Source: CAJWKT01 sp964465375 | GTDB taxonomy: Bacteria; Pseudomonadota; Gammaproteobacteria; Steroidobacterales; Rariloculaceae | DNA length: 51,624 nucleotides | NCBI GenBank assembly: GCA_964465375.1 | Contig: CAYXIJ010000018.1 | Location: 1 to 51,624 of the forward strand | Reading direction: 5' to 3' | Part shown: piece by piece, positions 8,565 to 18,032 of the stretch | How the letters are laid out: every line of letters starts with the position of its first letter | Position numbering within the stretch: position 1 is the stretch's first letter | Made by a program: the position numbers and the translations under genes | The notes under the pieces: generated by a model | Told to the model about the DNA's origin: nothing | The model's input: the letters and a program-made list of their open reading frames with translations, nothing else | Database searches by the model: none

Positions 8565-10301
8565 GTGTGTGGTTTTATCGGTGGGACTAAACCGACCTGG
8601 AACTATGATCTGGCCCTGGAATCAATTAAACACCGTGGCCCAGATGCTAGAAGCTTGTATTTAAAAGGAGCGATTAAAGTTGGCTTCAGGCGTCTGTCAA
8701 TCATTGATATTAGCGATGCAGCAAACCAACCCATGTTTGCGGAAGGTAACGCTAGCTGGGTTGTTTTCAATGGTGAAATTTATGGTTACCAAAACTTACG
8801 CAAGCAATTAGAAAAAAGGGGCCACGCCTTCCACACTAATTCGGATACCGAGGTTTTGTTAAATGCATATTTAGAGTGGGGAGATAACTTTACAGATCAT
8901 ATAGATGGTATGTTTGCTATTGCAATTTGGGATGCAAAGAAGCACTTGCTCAAACTATATCGAGATCGGGTGGGCATCAAGCCATTGTATTATTTTTATG
9001 ATGGAAAGAATTTTGCATTTGCCTCTGAACTTAAGGCTCTAGAAATAGCATGTAAATCTGAAGCGCTTCAGGTTGACGAAACTTCATTGTACGATTTTTT
9101 AGGTTACCGCTATGTGCCGGCACCAAAGACACTTTATAGAAATTGCTTTAAATTATTGCCAGCACACCGGATGGTTTTTGATCCTGTTACGGGCATTATT
9201 CAAGGGCCGTGTAAGTATTGGGATATTGAGATACCTGAGGAGCCGCGTCGAATTTCTATCGATGAATGTTGTGATGAGTTGCGATCGCTTATCAGCGCTT
9301 CGGTGCGTGACCAAATGGTGGCGGATGTGCCTTTAGGGTTTTTTTTATCCGGGGGTGTTGATTCAAGTGTTGTTACTGCTTCTGCGGCGACGACTGGTAA
9401 TGATATATCGACATTTTCGATCGGGTTTGATTCGGATTCAGTATCGGAGACTCCATTTGCGCGAGAAGTGGCGAAAACCTTTGGTACTGACCATCACGAG
9501 AGAATACTTTCACAATCTCACGCTCAGGAATTACTACCTCAGCTAAAAGTTTGGTTTGATGAACCATTTGCGGATGAATCAGCTTTGCCCACTTTCTTGG
9601 TCTCTCAGTTGGCACGCGAGAATGTTACGGTGGTTCTTACTGGCGATGGTGGTGATGAGGTATTCGGTGGTTATCGTACACTTCCCCGTTTTGCTCGATA
9701 TGATCGCTTACCTTCTTGGCCCAAGTTTATGGATAGTGTGACGTTTGCTTTAGGAAGATCTTTTGGGAGACATAGCCCGATTACACGGGCGTTGAATATA
9801 TTGGAGATGGCTTTTAGTCAGGGGCCGGAATTATGGGCTAAGATTATGTCAGGAATGACGCAGGCCGCTAAGCGTTCTTACAGATCTAAATTGGGTATTC
9901 CTCATGACTACGAGGATTGGTGGCATTATCGTCAGTTTTGGCGTACAGATATTTTGTTGCGTACGCGACTCCAGCTGTTGGATTTTCATACGTTTTTGCC
10001 AGGCTTAGTGCTGACAAAAGTTGATCGAACTACAATGGCTGTTTCTTTAGAAGCGCGCGTTCCACTTCTTGATCGCAGAATCATCGAATTCTCGTTCTGC
10101 CTCCCTGAGGATATACGTTTTTATGGGGGCGAATTGAAGGGACTATTGCGCCACGCGTTTAGAGGAATTTTATCTGACCAGATCCTGGACCGGAGAAAAA
10201 AAGGATTCGGTATTCCCCGTTATTATTTCAAGGACCTTAACTCTGGAAAAGTAATGCAGGAACATGTTTTACAGAGTTTGTTTTTATCGAGAGACACATA
10301 A
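8565..10301 (+). CDS. asnB: Glutamine-hydrolysing asparagine synthase-type amidotransferase
   Basis: A class II glutamine amidotransferase joined to an ATP-dependent synthetase domain. The protein begins M-C-G-F-I, so Cys2 becomes the N-terminal nucleophile that frees ammonia from glutamine. This fixes the start at the GTG codon 8565, which has a strong GGGGGAAAG ribosome binding site just upstream. NGEIYGYQNLR and the early RGPDA segment belong to the glutaminase domain. SGGVDS at residues 262-267 is the PP-loop that binds ATP. The length (578 residues) is normal. Because it lies between glycosyltransferases and FkbM methyltransferases, it may amidate a sugar acid of a surface polysaccharide rather than make free asparagine. 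That is an inference from context, and such paralogues are common in O-antigen clusters. Confidence 0.88.
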   Translation: MCGFIGGTKPTWNYDLALESIKHRGPDARSLYLKGAIKVGFRRLSIIDISDAANQPMFAEGNASWVVFNGEIYGYQNLRKQLEKRGHAFHTNSDTEVLLNAYLEWGDNFTDHIDGMFAIAIWDAKKHLLKLYRDRVGIKPLYYFYDGKNFAFASELKALEIACKSEALQVDETSLYDFLGYRYVPAPKTLYRNCFKLLPAHRMVFDPVTGIIQGPCKYWDIEIPEEPRRISIDECCDELRSLISASVRDQMVADVPLGFFLSGGVDSSVVTASAATTGNDISTFSIGFDSDSVSETPFAREVAKTFGTDHHERILSQSHAQELLPQLKVWFDEPFADESALPTFLVSQLARENVTVVLTGDGGDEVFGGYRTLPRFARYDRLPSWPKFMDSVTFALGRSFGRHSPITRALNILEMAFSQGPELWAKIMSGMTQAAKRSYRSKLGIPHDYEDWWHYRQFWRTDILLRTRLQLLDFHTFLPGLVLTKVDRTTMAVSLEARVPLLDRRIIEFSFCLPEDIRFYGGELKGLLRHAFRGILSDQILDRRKKGFGIPRYYFKDLNSGKVMQEHVLQSLFLSRDT

Positions 10302-10325
10302 ACCAAAGGGGTATTAACTAGTTCT

Positions 10326-10982
10326 ATGTATTTTCAGGGGATAATGGGTCGCTTCAATAGGAGAATGCATCGTCGAGAACATCGAGAAATGATAAGGAAA
10401 TGGCGGGATGATGGGGGCGATCAGAGACTTCGATTTGATTACAAACTGGAAAGGAATTCGCTTGTCATGGATTTGGGTGGCTATCAAGGGCAATGGGCCA
10501 GCGACCTTTACTCAAGATACCGGTGTCGCATACTGATATTTGAGCCGGTTAGAAGCTTCTCGAGCAAAATTTCGGACAGATTCCGAGAGAATGAAAATAT
10601 TCAGGTCTTTACGTACGGGCTAGGGGCAACTTCTAGAACCGAGGCTATATTTCTTCATGGAGCTGGCAGCTCGACTTTCAGGAAAAGGTCTCATACTGAA
10701 AACATTCAAATTATTGATGTTGGGGAATGGTTAAAACAAAATAGCATTGATTCGGTGCAGCTTATGAAAATCAATATTGAGGGAGGAGAATTCGAGTTGC
10801 TTGAAAGACTAATCGAGACTCAATTAATCGGGTGTATAGAGAATATCCAGGTCCAGTTTCATAATGTTGCTTTGAACTCGTCTAGTAGAATGAAAAGTAT
10901 TCAGCAGGGTATGTCGCGAACACATCATCCCATTTACCAATATCGGTTTGTATGGGAGAGCTGGAAAAGAATATCAAAGTAA
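10326..10982 (+). CDS. FkbM-family methyltransferase
   Basis: A 218-residue SAM-dependent methyltransferase of the FkbM type. Motif I is MDLGGYQGQWASDLY, IFEPV follows as motif II, and MKINIEGGEFELLERL is the signature segment of the family. In glycan clusters such proteins O-methylate sugars, which is the likely job here. It lies 24 bases after the asparagine-synthase-type gene and is probably cotranscribed with it. An ATG at 10344 has a GGGG ribosome binding site just before it and is an alternative to the ATG at 10326; the N-terminal domain is intact either way. It is rather short at its C-terminus compared with many FkbM proteins. Confidence 0.83.
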   Translation: MYFQGIMGRFNRRMHRREHREMIRKWRDDGGDQRLRFDYKLERNSLVMDLGGYQGQWASDLYSRYRCRILIFEPVRSFSSKISDRFRENENIQVFTYGLGATSRTEAIFLHGAGSSTFRKRSHTENIQIIDVGEWLKQNSIDSVQLMKINIEGGEFELLERLIETQLIGCIENIQVQFHNVALNSSSRMKSIQQGMSRTHHPIYQYRFVWESWKRISK

Positions 10983-11022
10983 CAGAAAGAGATGATTTAA
11001 GTACTCAGAAGACATAAAGCTC

Positions 11023-11850
11023 ATGCGTGACAAATTAATGAAGGATTCGTTGCTACGATTAGTGCACAGTCTTGGTGTGGACGTCGTGAATCGTACCAAT
11101 TACGCGGAGATTTCAGCACTTATTCATGCGCTTCACCCAAGAGATAGTGGGATTGATCTTATTCGATTAGGCCCGAATGGAGATGGTGGATATTTAATTC
11201 CAGACGATTTAAGTGGAATTGAATACGGATTTTCCCCTGGTGTTTCTACAGAGTCAGGTTTTGAGGTGGACTTAGTTAGAAGGGGATTGAAGGTTTATCT
11301 AGCAGATTACTCAGTGGATAGTGCTGCCTCAGATAATTCAAACTTATTTTTTGACAAAAAATTTATTGGTTCTTTATCAAATAGGGAATTTATGACTCTA
11401 GATGAATGGAAAAATAAAAAAATTCCTGATTACAATGGTGACTTAATACTACAAATGGACATCGAGGGAGCTGAGTTCGAAGCGATTATGAGTGTATCTT
11501 CTAATCTGCTTTCGCAATTTAGAATTATGGTGATAGAGTTTCATTTTCTCCAGGAATTATTTAATCGTCCTTATTTTGATCTATCTTCTAGAGTCTTCAG
11601 AAAAATACTTCAAAGTCATTCTGTGGTTCATATTCATCCGAACAATTGTTGCGGGTCAGTTAGAGTACCGAATCAATGGACTCATGGAGGCAGAACAGAG
11701 TGCTTAGAAATTCCCCGAGTCTTAGAATTCACTTTCTACCGGAACGACAGAATAAAAAAGGAATCTTACTGTCGGGTTTTTCCTCATTCCCTTGATCGGG
11801 ATAACACCAGCAAGCCCTCTCTCGCATTGCCATGCTGTTGGTATCGTTGA
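11023..11850 (+). CDS. FkbM-like methyltransferase domain protein
   Basis: A 275-residue protein. The segment LQMDIEGAEFEAIMSV matches the FkbM signature, and YGFSPGVSTESGFEVDL with VYLADY look like a degenerate SAM-binding region. An upstream segment, IRLGPNGDGGYLIPDDL, is common in such proteins in polysaccharide clusters. It is probably a sugar O-methyltransferase, but the glycine-rich motif I is poor, so the activity is less sure than for the neighbouring gene. There are several Cys residues near the C-terminus (NNCCG, LPCCWYR). No clear ribosome binding site is seen before ATG 11023; ATG 11041 is an alternative. Local codon use is A/T-rich, as in the next gene. Confidence 0.68.
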   Translation: MRDKLMKDSLLRLVHSLGVDVVNRTNYAEISALIHALHPRDSGIDLIRLGPNGDGGYLIPDDLSGIEYGFSPGVSTESGFEVDLVRRGLKVYLADYSVDSAASDNSNLFFDKKFIGSLSNREFMTLDEWKNKKIPDYNGDLILQMDIEGAEFEAIMSVSSNLLSQFRIMVIEFHFLQELFNRPYFDLSSRVFRKILQSHSVVHIHPNNCCGSVRVPNQWTHGGRTECLEIPRVLEFTFYRNDRIKKESYCRVFPHSLDRDNTSKPSLALPCCWYR

Positions 11851-11859
11851 AATATCCGC

Positions 11860-12747
11860 CTAAAAAACCCAGACGCGTGCTTGTGCACCCCCGAACCACC
11901 AAGCAGCCTCACTGAACGTGCTGAGATAGCTTGAAAATAATCGATGTGTTTTCGATAGAATTAACATATCAATCAAATCTTCCGCAGTACCATCATATGA
12001 TTGGTAACTTTCAAATCGTGGGGTTGAGCGGGGAAAGTGTAATATGCGTTTGTTTCCATATCTGCTTGCCAATGAAGGTATGACATCGTCACTATCACTG
12101 ACTATAAGAAATCGATCTTTATTTTTCGTATTTTCCATCAAGTGAGACAGCCTTTTTACGGCAGGCTTATAGTATTTTTTATGACGTCGCAAGTCATCTC
12201 GCCAGGTACGTACCTGCACTCCGATTACATTTTCGTCCAAGTTTTTATGCGACCAATTATTTACTCTCTCCATGATGTTTGGTTGGACTTTTATTTTTTT
12301 GAATAATGGGGCATAGATGTCTCGGAAATATTGTGGAATACGTTCGTACTCAAGATCTATGTGACGAGCGTCTGGTCGGGTACTACGCCTTGAGTGTGTC
12401 TTAGGAAAAATCATATACCGATAACGATCAGAGGGTTTACCCATTAGGCCCCACCAGGTCTTTGCGGCTCCGCGGATGATCGGATGTGTTGCTGAGCCGA
12501 CAGTGGAGAATCCGTGTGGCAGATGGGATTCGTCCTCTGGGAGGATCAGGAAGCGCCAAGATTTATGAGTGTTTGCGTATTTTGGAATCGAATCAAGGTT
12601 ACAATTGTTTGTAAATAATTGTGAAAAAGGGGCCGGCATATTTTCGTTCATTTGCCAGTGCACGCGAACATCCGGATCCAATCGCATTGCGGATACCCAC
12701 GATTTGATGCGGTTTCCAAGGCCTGCTGTTTCTGTGGAAACAATCAT
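11860..12747 (-). CDS. Fucosyltransferase-like glycosyltransferase
   Basis: A 295-residue protein with the pattern of fucosyltransferase-like GT-B enzymes of the NodZ/GT23 or GT11 type. It has an N-terminal AGLGNRIKSW, a central GVQVRTWRDD that resembles the GDP-fucose-binding HxRRxD-type motif, then RFLIVSDSDDVI and a C-terminal TAEDLIDMLILSKTHRLF. The C-terminal region resembles the segment that closes the nucleotide site in those enzymes. The acceptor would be a surface glycan. It is convergent with the FkbM-like gene 9 bases away. No strong ribosome binding site is visible before the ATG at 12747, and the sequence upstream is very A/T-rich. The family call is moderate; the sugar is not established. 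Confidence 0.6.
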   Translation of the reverse strand: MIVSTETAGLGNRIKSWVSAMRLDPDVRVHWQMNENMPAPFSQLFTNNCNLDSIPKYANTHKSWRFLILPEDESHLPHGFSTVGSATHPIIRGAAKTWWGLMGKPSDRYRYMIFPKTHSRRSTRPDARHIDLEYERIPQYFRDIYAPLFKKIKVQPNIMERVNNWSHKNLDENVIGVQVRTWRDDLRRHKKYYKPAVKRLSHLMENTKNKDRFLIVSDSDDVIPSLASRYGNKRILHFPRSTPRFESYQSYDGTAEDLIDMLILSKTHRLFSSYLSTFSEAAWWFGGAQARVWVF

Positions 12748-12974
12748 TAGGTAAATATACTTGAGAAACGGTAAAAATTGCGTGCATCTTTATTTTTTTG
12801 ATCAATTTTATAGTGAGCCAATTTTAAAGAATCACTTTATATGATTATTTTTTGTAAAATTTACCGCAAGATTTCGTATCTCCCTTTTTTTGTTTCTACA
12901 TTTCTAATAGCACTCGAATCAAGGTTTAAGATAGAATGGAAGCAAATCGGGCACTCTACATAGGATCTAACCTA

Positions 12975-14717
12975 ATGAAAAAAAAGTTGTTTTTATCTTT
13001 TGTGATTTCATCCTTTCTGGGCGGTACCATCATGGCTCAGAGCGAAATGGATACCCTGCTTGCCCGAGGAGAAGAACTTTTTCATGCTAAGCCGGTGGGT
13101 TGTTGGGTATGCCACAAAGAAACCGGCGAAGGGCTTGTGGGCCCGAGCCTGCATTTTGGTCCTTCTGCCGCAGATATTTTTGCCCAGTTTGAGAGTAATC
13201 CTATGATGCAGGTCATCATCTCGGAGTTAAATCCCAGTGATGAAGATTTAGTCGCAATCTCCATGTACATTCGAACCCTTGGTGGGCTTCCTATGGACCC
13301 AGAGCTCCCTCAGCAGTACCGAGATTCGCTCGCTTTTGTAAAGGCTAACCAGAGACCTGACCACGACTTTATGAAGACAGAGCGTGATTTAGCAGTTGAG
13401 GCCATTGAATCGTTTGGCACGGTCCTTACAAGTTGGGAACGGCGCGCTAAAGAGGGGAGTGTCCTAAGTCACTATGAAAATCAGGTCGTAGCAGAGTTTG
13501 ATCCGGGGGAACCGAAATTCGAGCCACAACCAGGCCGCACTTATTTCTATGAGAATGTAGGAACAAACAGCACGCCTCAGGTACTTTTTGACGGCTATCA
13601 ATTACCAACAAGGAACCAGATAGTGGTTGGTGATGCGGAGACAAAGGAAATTATAGCCAGCTACGCAATTCCGGAAGAACTTCGTGCCACAGTGCACACT
13701 TCTGCGATGTCGCCTGATGGTCGATACGCTTACATTATCGGTGGTCGACCGAACGGCGATGTTGATTTGGAGGAAACAGTTTTGGGCTCAGCGACCTTAC
13801 TCAAAGTCGATGCACTCACTTTACAACCGATTAAGCAGGTAACCATAGGCGGACGCCTTCATCATGCTCAGGTTTTCGGCGATTATATTTTGCTTGACAT
13901 GTTTACAAGAGATCCGGATGGGCTGGGCCTTATGCTGTATGACCCGGAGACTGATACCGTAGTGGGTGGTGTTAAAGATATTGATATGGGTGGCATGATC
14001 TATACGGTTTGGGCTGATCGGGACTATGAATACATTTACGCTTTGATGGAGCCCGGAGGCTATGGGCCAGGGCGCTCAACGGGAATGAGGGGTGTCATTA
14101 ATCTGTATCAAGGTAAATTAGTAGCGATGAAGCCTTTTTGGGTTGCCAAAATCGACGCAAGAACATGGGAAGTAGTTCAAGAAATCCCCGTTCCCGGTTA
14201 CCGGCCCAATTGGGCGGTCGTAGATTCAAAAAAAGAGGCACTCTATGTAATTGCTAGCTCTTCTAATGTTTCCAAGATTAACTTGGTAACTGGAACGGTA
14301 GAGTGGAGCAATGGTACTGGAATCGGGCCGTACGGGGCCAGCCTAAATGTTGATGAGACTGAGCTTTGGGTCGCTGATAAGGGTGAGGGTGCTCACCATT
14401 TGGGTCGAACCATTACCGTGATAGATACCTCCAATGGCCATGCAGTAGAGACGCTTTATGGTGCTTACAAGGTGGACCACGTCCTGCTTTCACCAGACGG
14501 TAAAGAAATGTGGTCAACGAGTAACGGCGAGGGCCGTATCTATGTATATGACGCCAAGACCAAGGAACTCACCCATAAAATAGACATGCCTCAAAACGGA
14601 GACGCTCACGGACTTATTTGGGTGCACTATGATGAGCAAGGCCAGTCTAGCGTGGTGCGTGATCAAGGAGGGTTTCATAACGGCGTGAACCCAAGCCTTG
14701 GTCGCCCTCTGATGTAG
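12975..14717 (+). CDS. Secreted haem c/beta-propeller fusion, NirS-like architecture
   Basis: A 580-residue periplasmic protein. A signal peptide ends near MAQ. A small cytochrome c domain follows, with CWVCH at residues 43-47 and about 60 more residues. From about residue 190 on there is a long beta-propeller with repeats such as SPDGRYAYIIGG, VDETELWVADKG and SPDGKEMWSTSNG. The order (cytochrome c then propeller) and the length resemble cytochrome cd1 nitrite reductase (NirS). VHTSAMSPDGRY around His241 is similar to the NirS segment that carries the d1-haem ligand. The catalytic His pair of NirS is not evident and no haem d1 synthesis genes are nearby, so NirS function is not claimed. I chose ATG 12975 because it begins the signal peptide. 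It heads an operon with SCO, CcdA-like and propeller genes. Confidence 0.7.
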   Translation: MKKKLFLSFVISSFLGGTIMAQSEMDTLLARGEELFHAKPVGCWVCHKETGEGLVGPSLHFGPSAADIFAQFESNPMMQVIISELNPSDEDLVAISMYIRTLGGLPMDPELPQQYRDSLAFVKANQRPDHDFMKTERDLAVEAIESFGTVLTSWERRAKEGSVLSHYENQVVAEFDPGEPKFEPQPGRTYFYENVGTNSTPQVLFDGYQLPTRNQIVVGDAETKEIIASYAIPEELRATVHTSAMSPDGRYAYIIGGRPNGDVDLEETVLGSATLLKVDALTLQPIKQVTIGGRLHHAQVFGDYILLDMFTRDPDGLGLMLYDPETDTVVGGVKDIDMGGMIYTVWADRDYEYIYALMEPGGYGPGRSTGMRGVINLYQGKLVAMKPFWVAKIDARTWEVVQEIPVPGYRPNWAVVDSKKEALYVIASSSNVSKINLVTGTVEWSNGTGIGPYGASLNVDETELWVADKGEGAHHLGRTITVIDTSNGHAVETLYGAYKVDHVLLSPDGKEMWSTSNGEGRIYVYDAKTKELTHKIDMPQNGDAHGLIWVHYDEQGQSSVVRDQGGFHNGVNPSLGRPLM

Positions 14718-14774
14718 TGGCGTTGGATAGGTTATTTCCTGCTAGTAAATTGAGGCAGGCGGGTAGATAAGGAC

Positions 14775-15368
14775 ATGGTAAAAAAATGCATCGTATTGCA
14801 TGCGATGTTTTTGGTTATATTGCCTTGGGGGTCCGTTTTCTCCCAGGATAAGGATGAGCATTTACATCACAATCTTGTTAATGCCGCCGATATGGCTTCA
14901 GCCGATAATTTTCATGGCATCAAGGCGAGCTTTGAGTTGTTAGACCGAAACGGAGTAAATGTTACCGAGGAGAACTTCCGCGGGCAGTATGTGCTTCTGG
15001 CTTTTGGTTTCACGCACTGTGAGCAGATTTGTCCACTTATGGCCTTCAATATGGCTAGTGTCCTGGAGGCGACGGAGAGAGATGCAGTTGGTATTTTTAT
15101 AAGTGTAGATACGGAGCGTGATACACCAATTGTGACCGATGATTATGCATCTGCCTTTGGAGATAGAATGATAGGCCTAGGCGGTGATTATGAGCAGGTT
15201 AACACTGCGGCAGGCAACTTTAAATTGAGTTACGCTGTAACCAAGACACAGAGCAACTACACTGTGCAGCATGCCGCCAATATCTATCTAATAGATCCCA
15301 GCGGCGACTTGCAAAATATATTTGCAGTGAATGCTTCCCCGGAAGAAATTCTTTTGGCTATTCGGTAG
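14775..15368 (+). CDS. SCO1/SenC-family copper or thiol protein
   Basis: A 197-residue protein with a signal peptide (ending near VFSQ) and a thioredoxin-like SCO domain. The metal-binding set is complete: C82 and C86 in THCEQICP, and H166 in TVQHAANIYLID. SCO proteins deliver copper to periplasmic or membrane copper enzymes such as the CuA site of oxidases, or act as thiol reductases. After the signal peptide there is a short His-rich stretch (H29, H31, H32). It lies 57 bases after the haem c/propeller gene and 18 bases before the CcdA-like gene. This suggests it helps to mature a redox enzyme encoded in the same operon. No cytochrome oxidase subunit gene is present in the window. Confidence 0.87.
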   Translation: MVKKCIVLHAMFLVILPWGSVFSQDKDEHLHHNLVNAADMASADNFHGIKASFELLDRNGVNVTEENFRGQYVLLAFGFTHCEQICPLMAFNMASVLEATERDAVGIFISVDTERDTPIVTDDYASAFGDRMIGLGGDYEQVNTAAGNFKLSYAVTKTQSNYTVQHAANIYLIDPSGDLQNIFAVNASPEEILLAIR

Positions 15369-15386
15369 GGCGGGAAGATACGTTAG

Positions 15387-16745
15387 ATGACCACTATAGC
15401 GCGAATCAATCCGATCAAGTTAGGGGTGTTGCTATTGATTGGACTTCTGATTGCTTCGTCCTGGCTGGTGTTTCCTTATTTTGTTCAGGGAAAGCAGATG
15501 CTGCGTGGCGTTGGGGATCATAGCCGTCTCATAAAAGCGGGTAGTGTTTCTCGGTATCTGACCCGTGAGCTCGTGTATACCAGAGAGCTGGAATTGACCG
15601 CCACATTCGCAAGCGATGAATATTTTCAATACGTGGATCGGGCTAGTGTCGTTGGTAATTTACGCCCAGACAGAAATTTAGTTTTTTTTGTAAGCGAAAC
15701 TGTTCACGTGGATTCTCTCGCAGCCGAAGTGCCGGATGTATTTTTGAAAGTGGGTGAGAAGGAATATTTTCCTGATGTATCCGATGGGCCAAGAAATGCG
15801 CAACATCATCGGGTCACTGTGTACAGCTTTCCCAAGCGAGATATAGAAGGCAACCTGATTGATATCGATGGGGCCGGTAGTATGCGGCTGTATGTTTCGA
15901 ATTATTATTTGGGAAGTGAGCAGAAGCTTACCTTTGTGGGTGCCTGGGATGCGCCATATAATCTTCCAGAGGAACTTAAATCGAGAGCCGATGTCACGCC
16001 TGTGGCGGTACTTGCATTAGGTGCCGGTCTCTTGTCTTCTGTTCTGACGCCTTGCTTGCTTCAGTTGGTGGTGATGTTTGGTGGTGTGATCGCTGGGTTT
16101 TCCACTCTACCGGGTGGAAGCGGCTCCCAGATTCAGATGACACCAATCATACGACGCAAAATTCTCCAGATCGCGATTGCCTTTGTACTGGGATTCGTGG
16201 TTTTGTATGCGCTCGCAGGAGCATTAATTGGCGCGATTGGGCATCAGGCCCAACTTTTGTTTGCCGAATACAGTCGCCTGATTGCTGTTATCTCAGGGTT
16301 GGTTGTTATTGCTTTGGGCATCTGGGTAGGGCTGAGGGGCACTCGGGATTTAGCCTGTAAGATTCCTGATCCGCGGGCTATGCAGAGCTTGTCGTTTAGG
16401 GATACAGTAGGAACAGTGGTTGCGTCCATGGGTTACGCGCTTGGTTGTACCGCGTGTTTTGGTGGCGCCATCGTAGCAACCCTTGTCGTGTATGTGGGCG
16501 CAATCGGTAGTGCTGCTATTGGAGCTGGAATCATGCTGACATTCGCGGTTGGCGTCGCAATTCCATTTCTACTTTCAGCTTACTATATTTCAAGGGTGGA
16601 CAGTATCCTTGTTCTGCTAGCGCGTCACGCAAAGAGGTTGAGTTATGCAAGCATGACAGTGATTATTGCCTTTGGCTTGATTCTGGTGACAGATAATTTT
16701 CATACTGTTAGCGATATTATTTATCCCTATCTTGGACTGAATTAA
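15387..16745 (+). CDS. CcdA/DsbD-type membrane protein with N-terminal periplasmic domain
   Basis: A 452-residue membrane protein. One N-terminal anchor (about residues 11-30) is followed by a periplasmic domain of about 170 residues, then about six membrane segments of the cytochrome c biogenesis (CcdA/DsbD) type. The conserved-looking cysteines are in VLTPCLLQL and in YALGCTACFGG. CcdA proteins carry reducing equivalents across the inner membrane to periplasmic thiols for haem c attachment or for reduction of SCO-like proteins. The N-terminal domain is not recognised. The position between the SCO gene and a propeller gene, with 18- and 25-base gaps, fits an assembly role for the operon's haem and possibly copper enzyme. 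Confidence 0.78.
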   Translation: MTTIARINPIKLGVLLLIGLLIASSWLVFPYFVQGKQMLRGVGDHSRLIKAGSVSRYLTRELVYTRELELTATFASDEYFQYVDRASVVGNLRPDRNLVFFVSETVHVDSLAAEVPDVFLKVGEKEYFPDVSDGPRNAQHHRVTVYSFPKRDIEGNLIDIDGAGSMRLYVSNYYLGSEQKLTFVGAWDAPYNLPEELKSRADVTPVAVLALGAGLLSSVLTPCLLQLVVMFGGVIAGFSTLPGGSGSQIQMTPIIRRKILQIAIAFVLGFVVLYALAGALIGAIGHQAQLLFAEYSRLIAVISGLVVIALGIWVGLRGTRDLACKIPDPRAMQSLSFRDTVGTVVASMGYALGCTACFGGAIVATLVVYVGAIGSAAIGAGIMLTFAVGVAIPFLLSAYYISRVDSILVLLARHAKRLSYASMTVIIAFGLILVTDNFHTVSDIIYPYLGLN

Positions 16746-16770
16746 GGCCCATACTTAGGCTTCGAGAAAA

Positions 16771-17892
16771 ATGAAAAACTCACCCCTATTTCTTTTGTTG
16801 GTGACTGGATATATTTGGGCGGCTTCAGTGTCGGCAGCAGTTGATATCTCGAATCCCTTACGCTTGATGTTTGTTGCTGATGGGTCGGAACCTATTATTG
16901 ATGTCATCGATCTTCGAGAAGAAGAAGTGATATTCAGGATAGAGACAGATCTCAAGGTAGATGATCTAGTGGCGACCCCCCACGCGCCGGTTCTGGTATA
17001 TACCAACATCGAACAGAGATTAGTTACCCTTTACGACCTAAAAAATAAACTGGTTGCCAAGAGAGTGGAATTACCCATCGCACCGAGGCATATGGTAATG
17101 GACACTACCGGCTCAAAGATCGGCTTTACGGATAGCCGTGATGGGGGCTTTGTACTGTTTTCTGCTTATGCTGGGACAATTTTATTTTCTTTGGAAGATT
17201 TTCCACCCACGACGGATGTTCTGTTTGATCCAAATGAGATCGATATTTATTACAGTAATGGAAAGACCGGTACAGTTGGGCTCATCGATACCAATGTTCG
17301 AAAAACAACAGAGATTAGTCTAACGGAGGGAGGAGGCCAGAGATTCTCGTCGCCAAGCCGAAGTCTCGATGGCCGCTATGTGTACGTGGCGAATGAGACA
17401 TCTGGAGAAGTGTATAGCCTCAATGCATTCTCTAAAGTGATATATCAATCTTTTGAGGTTGGTGAGGACCCGGCCCGTCCCTATACCACCCCGGAAGGAG
17501 TATTTTTATACATGATGGACAAAGCTACTGGGCGATTTCTTTCTGTTGAGCAAAACCGCTTTGAGCAATATGCAGACCATATTATCGGTGAAGGCGTTGA
17601 TCTGGTGACGGTGGGTCGTTTCGACCGAATGAATTTACTCGCAAGTACTGAGAACTCAGGTTTTTATATATATGACAATATCCAGAAATCTGTGGTCCAA
17701 TCTGGGGAATTCAACCACGTTCCACTGGACGCATTAGGGTCTGCAGACGGTCGCACCGCCTATGTTGCTTTCCAAGACGGAGCTGAGGTAGCTGTCGTCG
17801 ATCTGGAGAATCAAGAAATAAGATATATTCCAGCCGTATATAGTGGTGCTGGCGCCTTTAGTATCGGACTCTCAAATAACGTTTGCCATTAA
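16771..17892 (+). CDS. Secreted beta-propeller protein, unknown function
   Basis: A 373-residue protein with a signal peptide (ending near SVSA) and a probable seven-bladed beta-propeller of the YVTN type. Repeats include FVADGSEPIIDVIDLR, LDGRYVYVANETSGEVY and ADGRTAYVAFQDGAEVAVVDL. It has no haem-binding CxxCH. Similar propellers occur as NirF, as amine-dehydrogenase heavy chains and as unassigned partners of cytochromes, and I cannot choose among these. It is the last gene of the four-gene run that starts at 12975 and may be a second subunit or a cofactor-handling protein for the haem c/propeller fusion. The C-terminus ends Val-Cys-His. Confidence 0.62.
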   Translation: MKNSPLFLLLVTGYIWAASVSAAVDISNPLRLMFVADGSEPIIDVIDLREEEVIFRIETDLKVDDLVATPHAPVLVYTNIEQRLVTLYDLKNKLVAKRVELPIAPRHMVMDTTGSKIGFTDSRDGGFVLFSAYAGTILFSLEDFPPTTDVLFDPNEIDIYYSNGKTGTVGLIDTNVRKTTEISLTEGGGQRFSSPSRSLDGRYVYVANETSGEVYSLNAFSKVIYQSFEVGEDPARPYTTPEGVFLYMMDKATGRFLSVEQNRFEQYADHIIGEGVDLVTVGRFDRMNLLASTENSGFYIYDNIQKSVVQSGEFNHVPLDALGSADGRTAYVAFQDGAEVAVVDLENQEIRYIPAVYSGAGAFSIGLSNNVCH

Positions 17893-18032
17893 ATCAAGGC
17901 TAAACAGCCAGAAAAAAATGATCTGATTTTTTTGTGAATTAACAAATACAATTTTACAGACAACGGAAAATTTTAAATCTATTTCAGTTGTATTTTTTTA
18001 TGGTCTACACTTTTTCATAAGTTCTCGTGAAT

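Noticed and set aside
12975..14717. Cytochrome cd1 nitrite reductase NirS
   Set aside because: The layout and one His segment are similar, but the catalytic His pair was not found at the matching blades and no haem d1 synthesis genes are present.
17913..17940. Hairpin AAAAAAAT/ATTTTTTT after the propeller gene as terminator
   Set aside because: The stem is only A-T pairs and would be too weak to act as an intrinsic terminator by itself.
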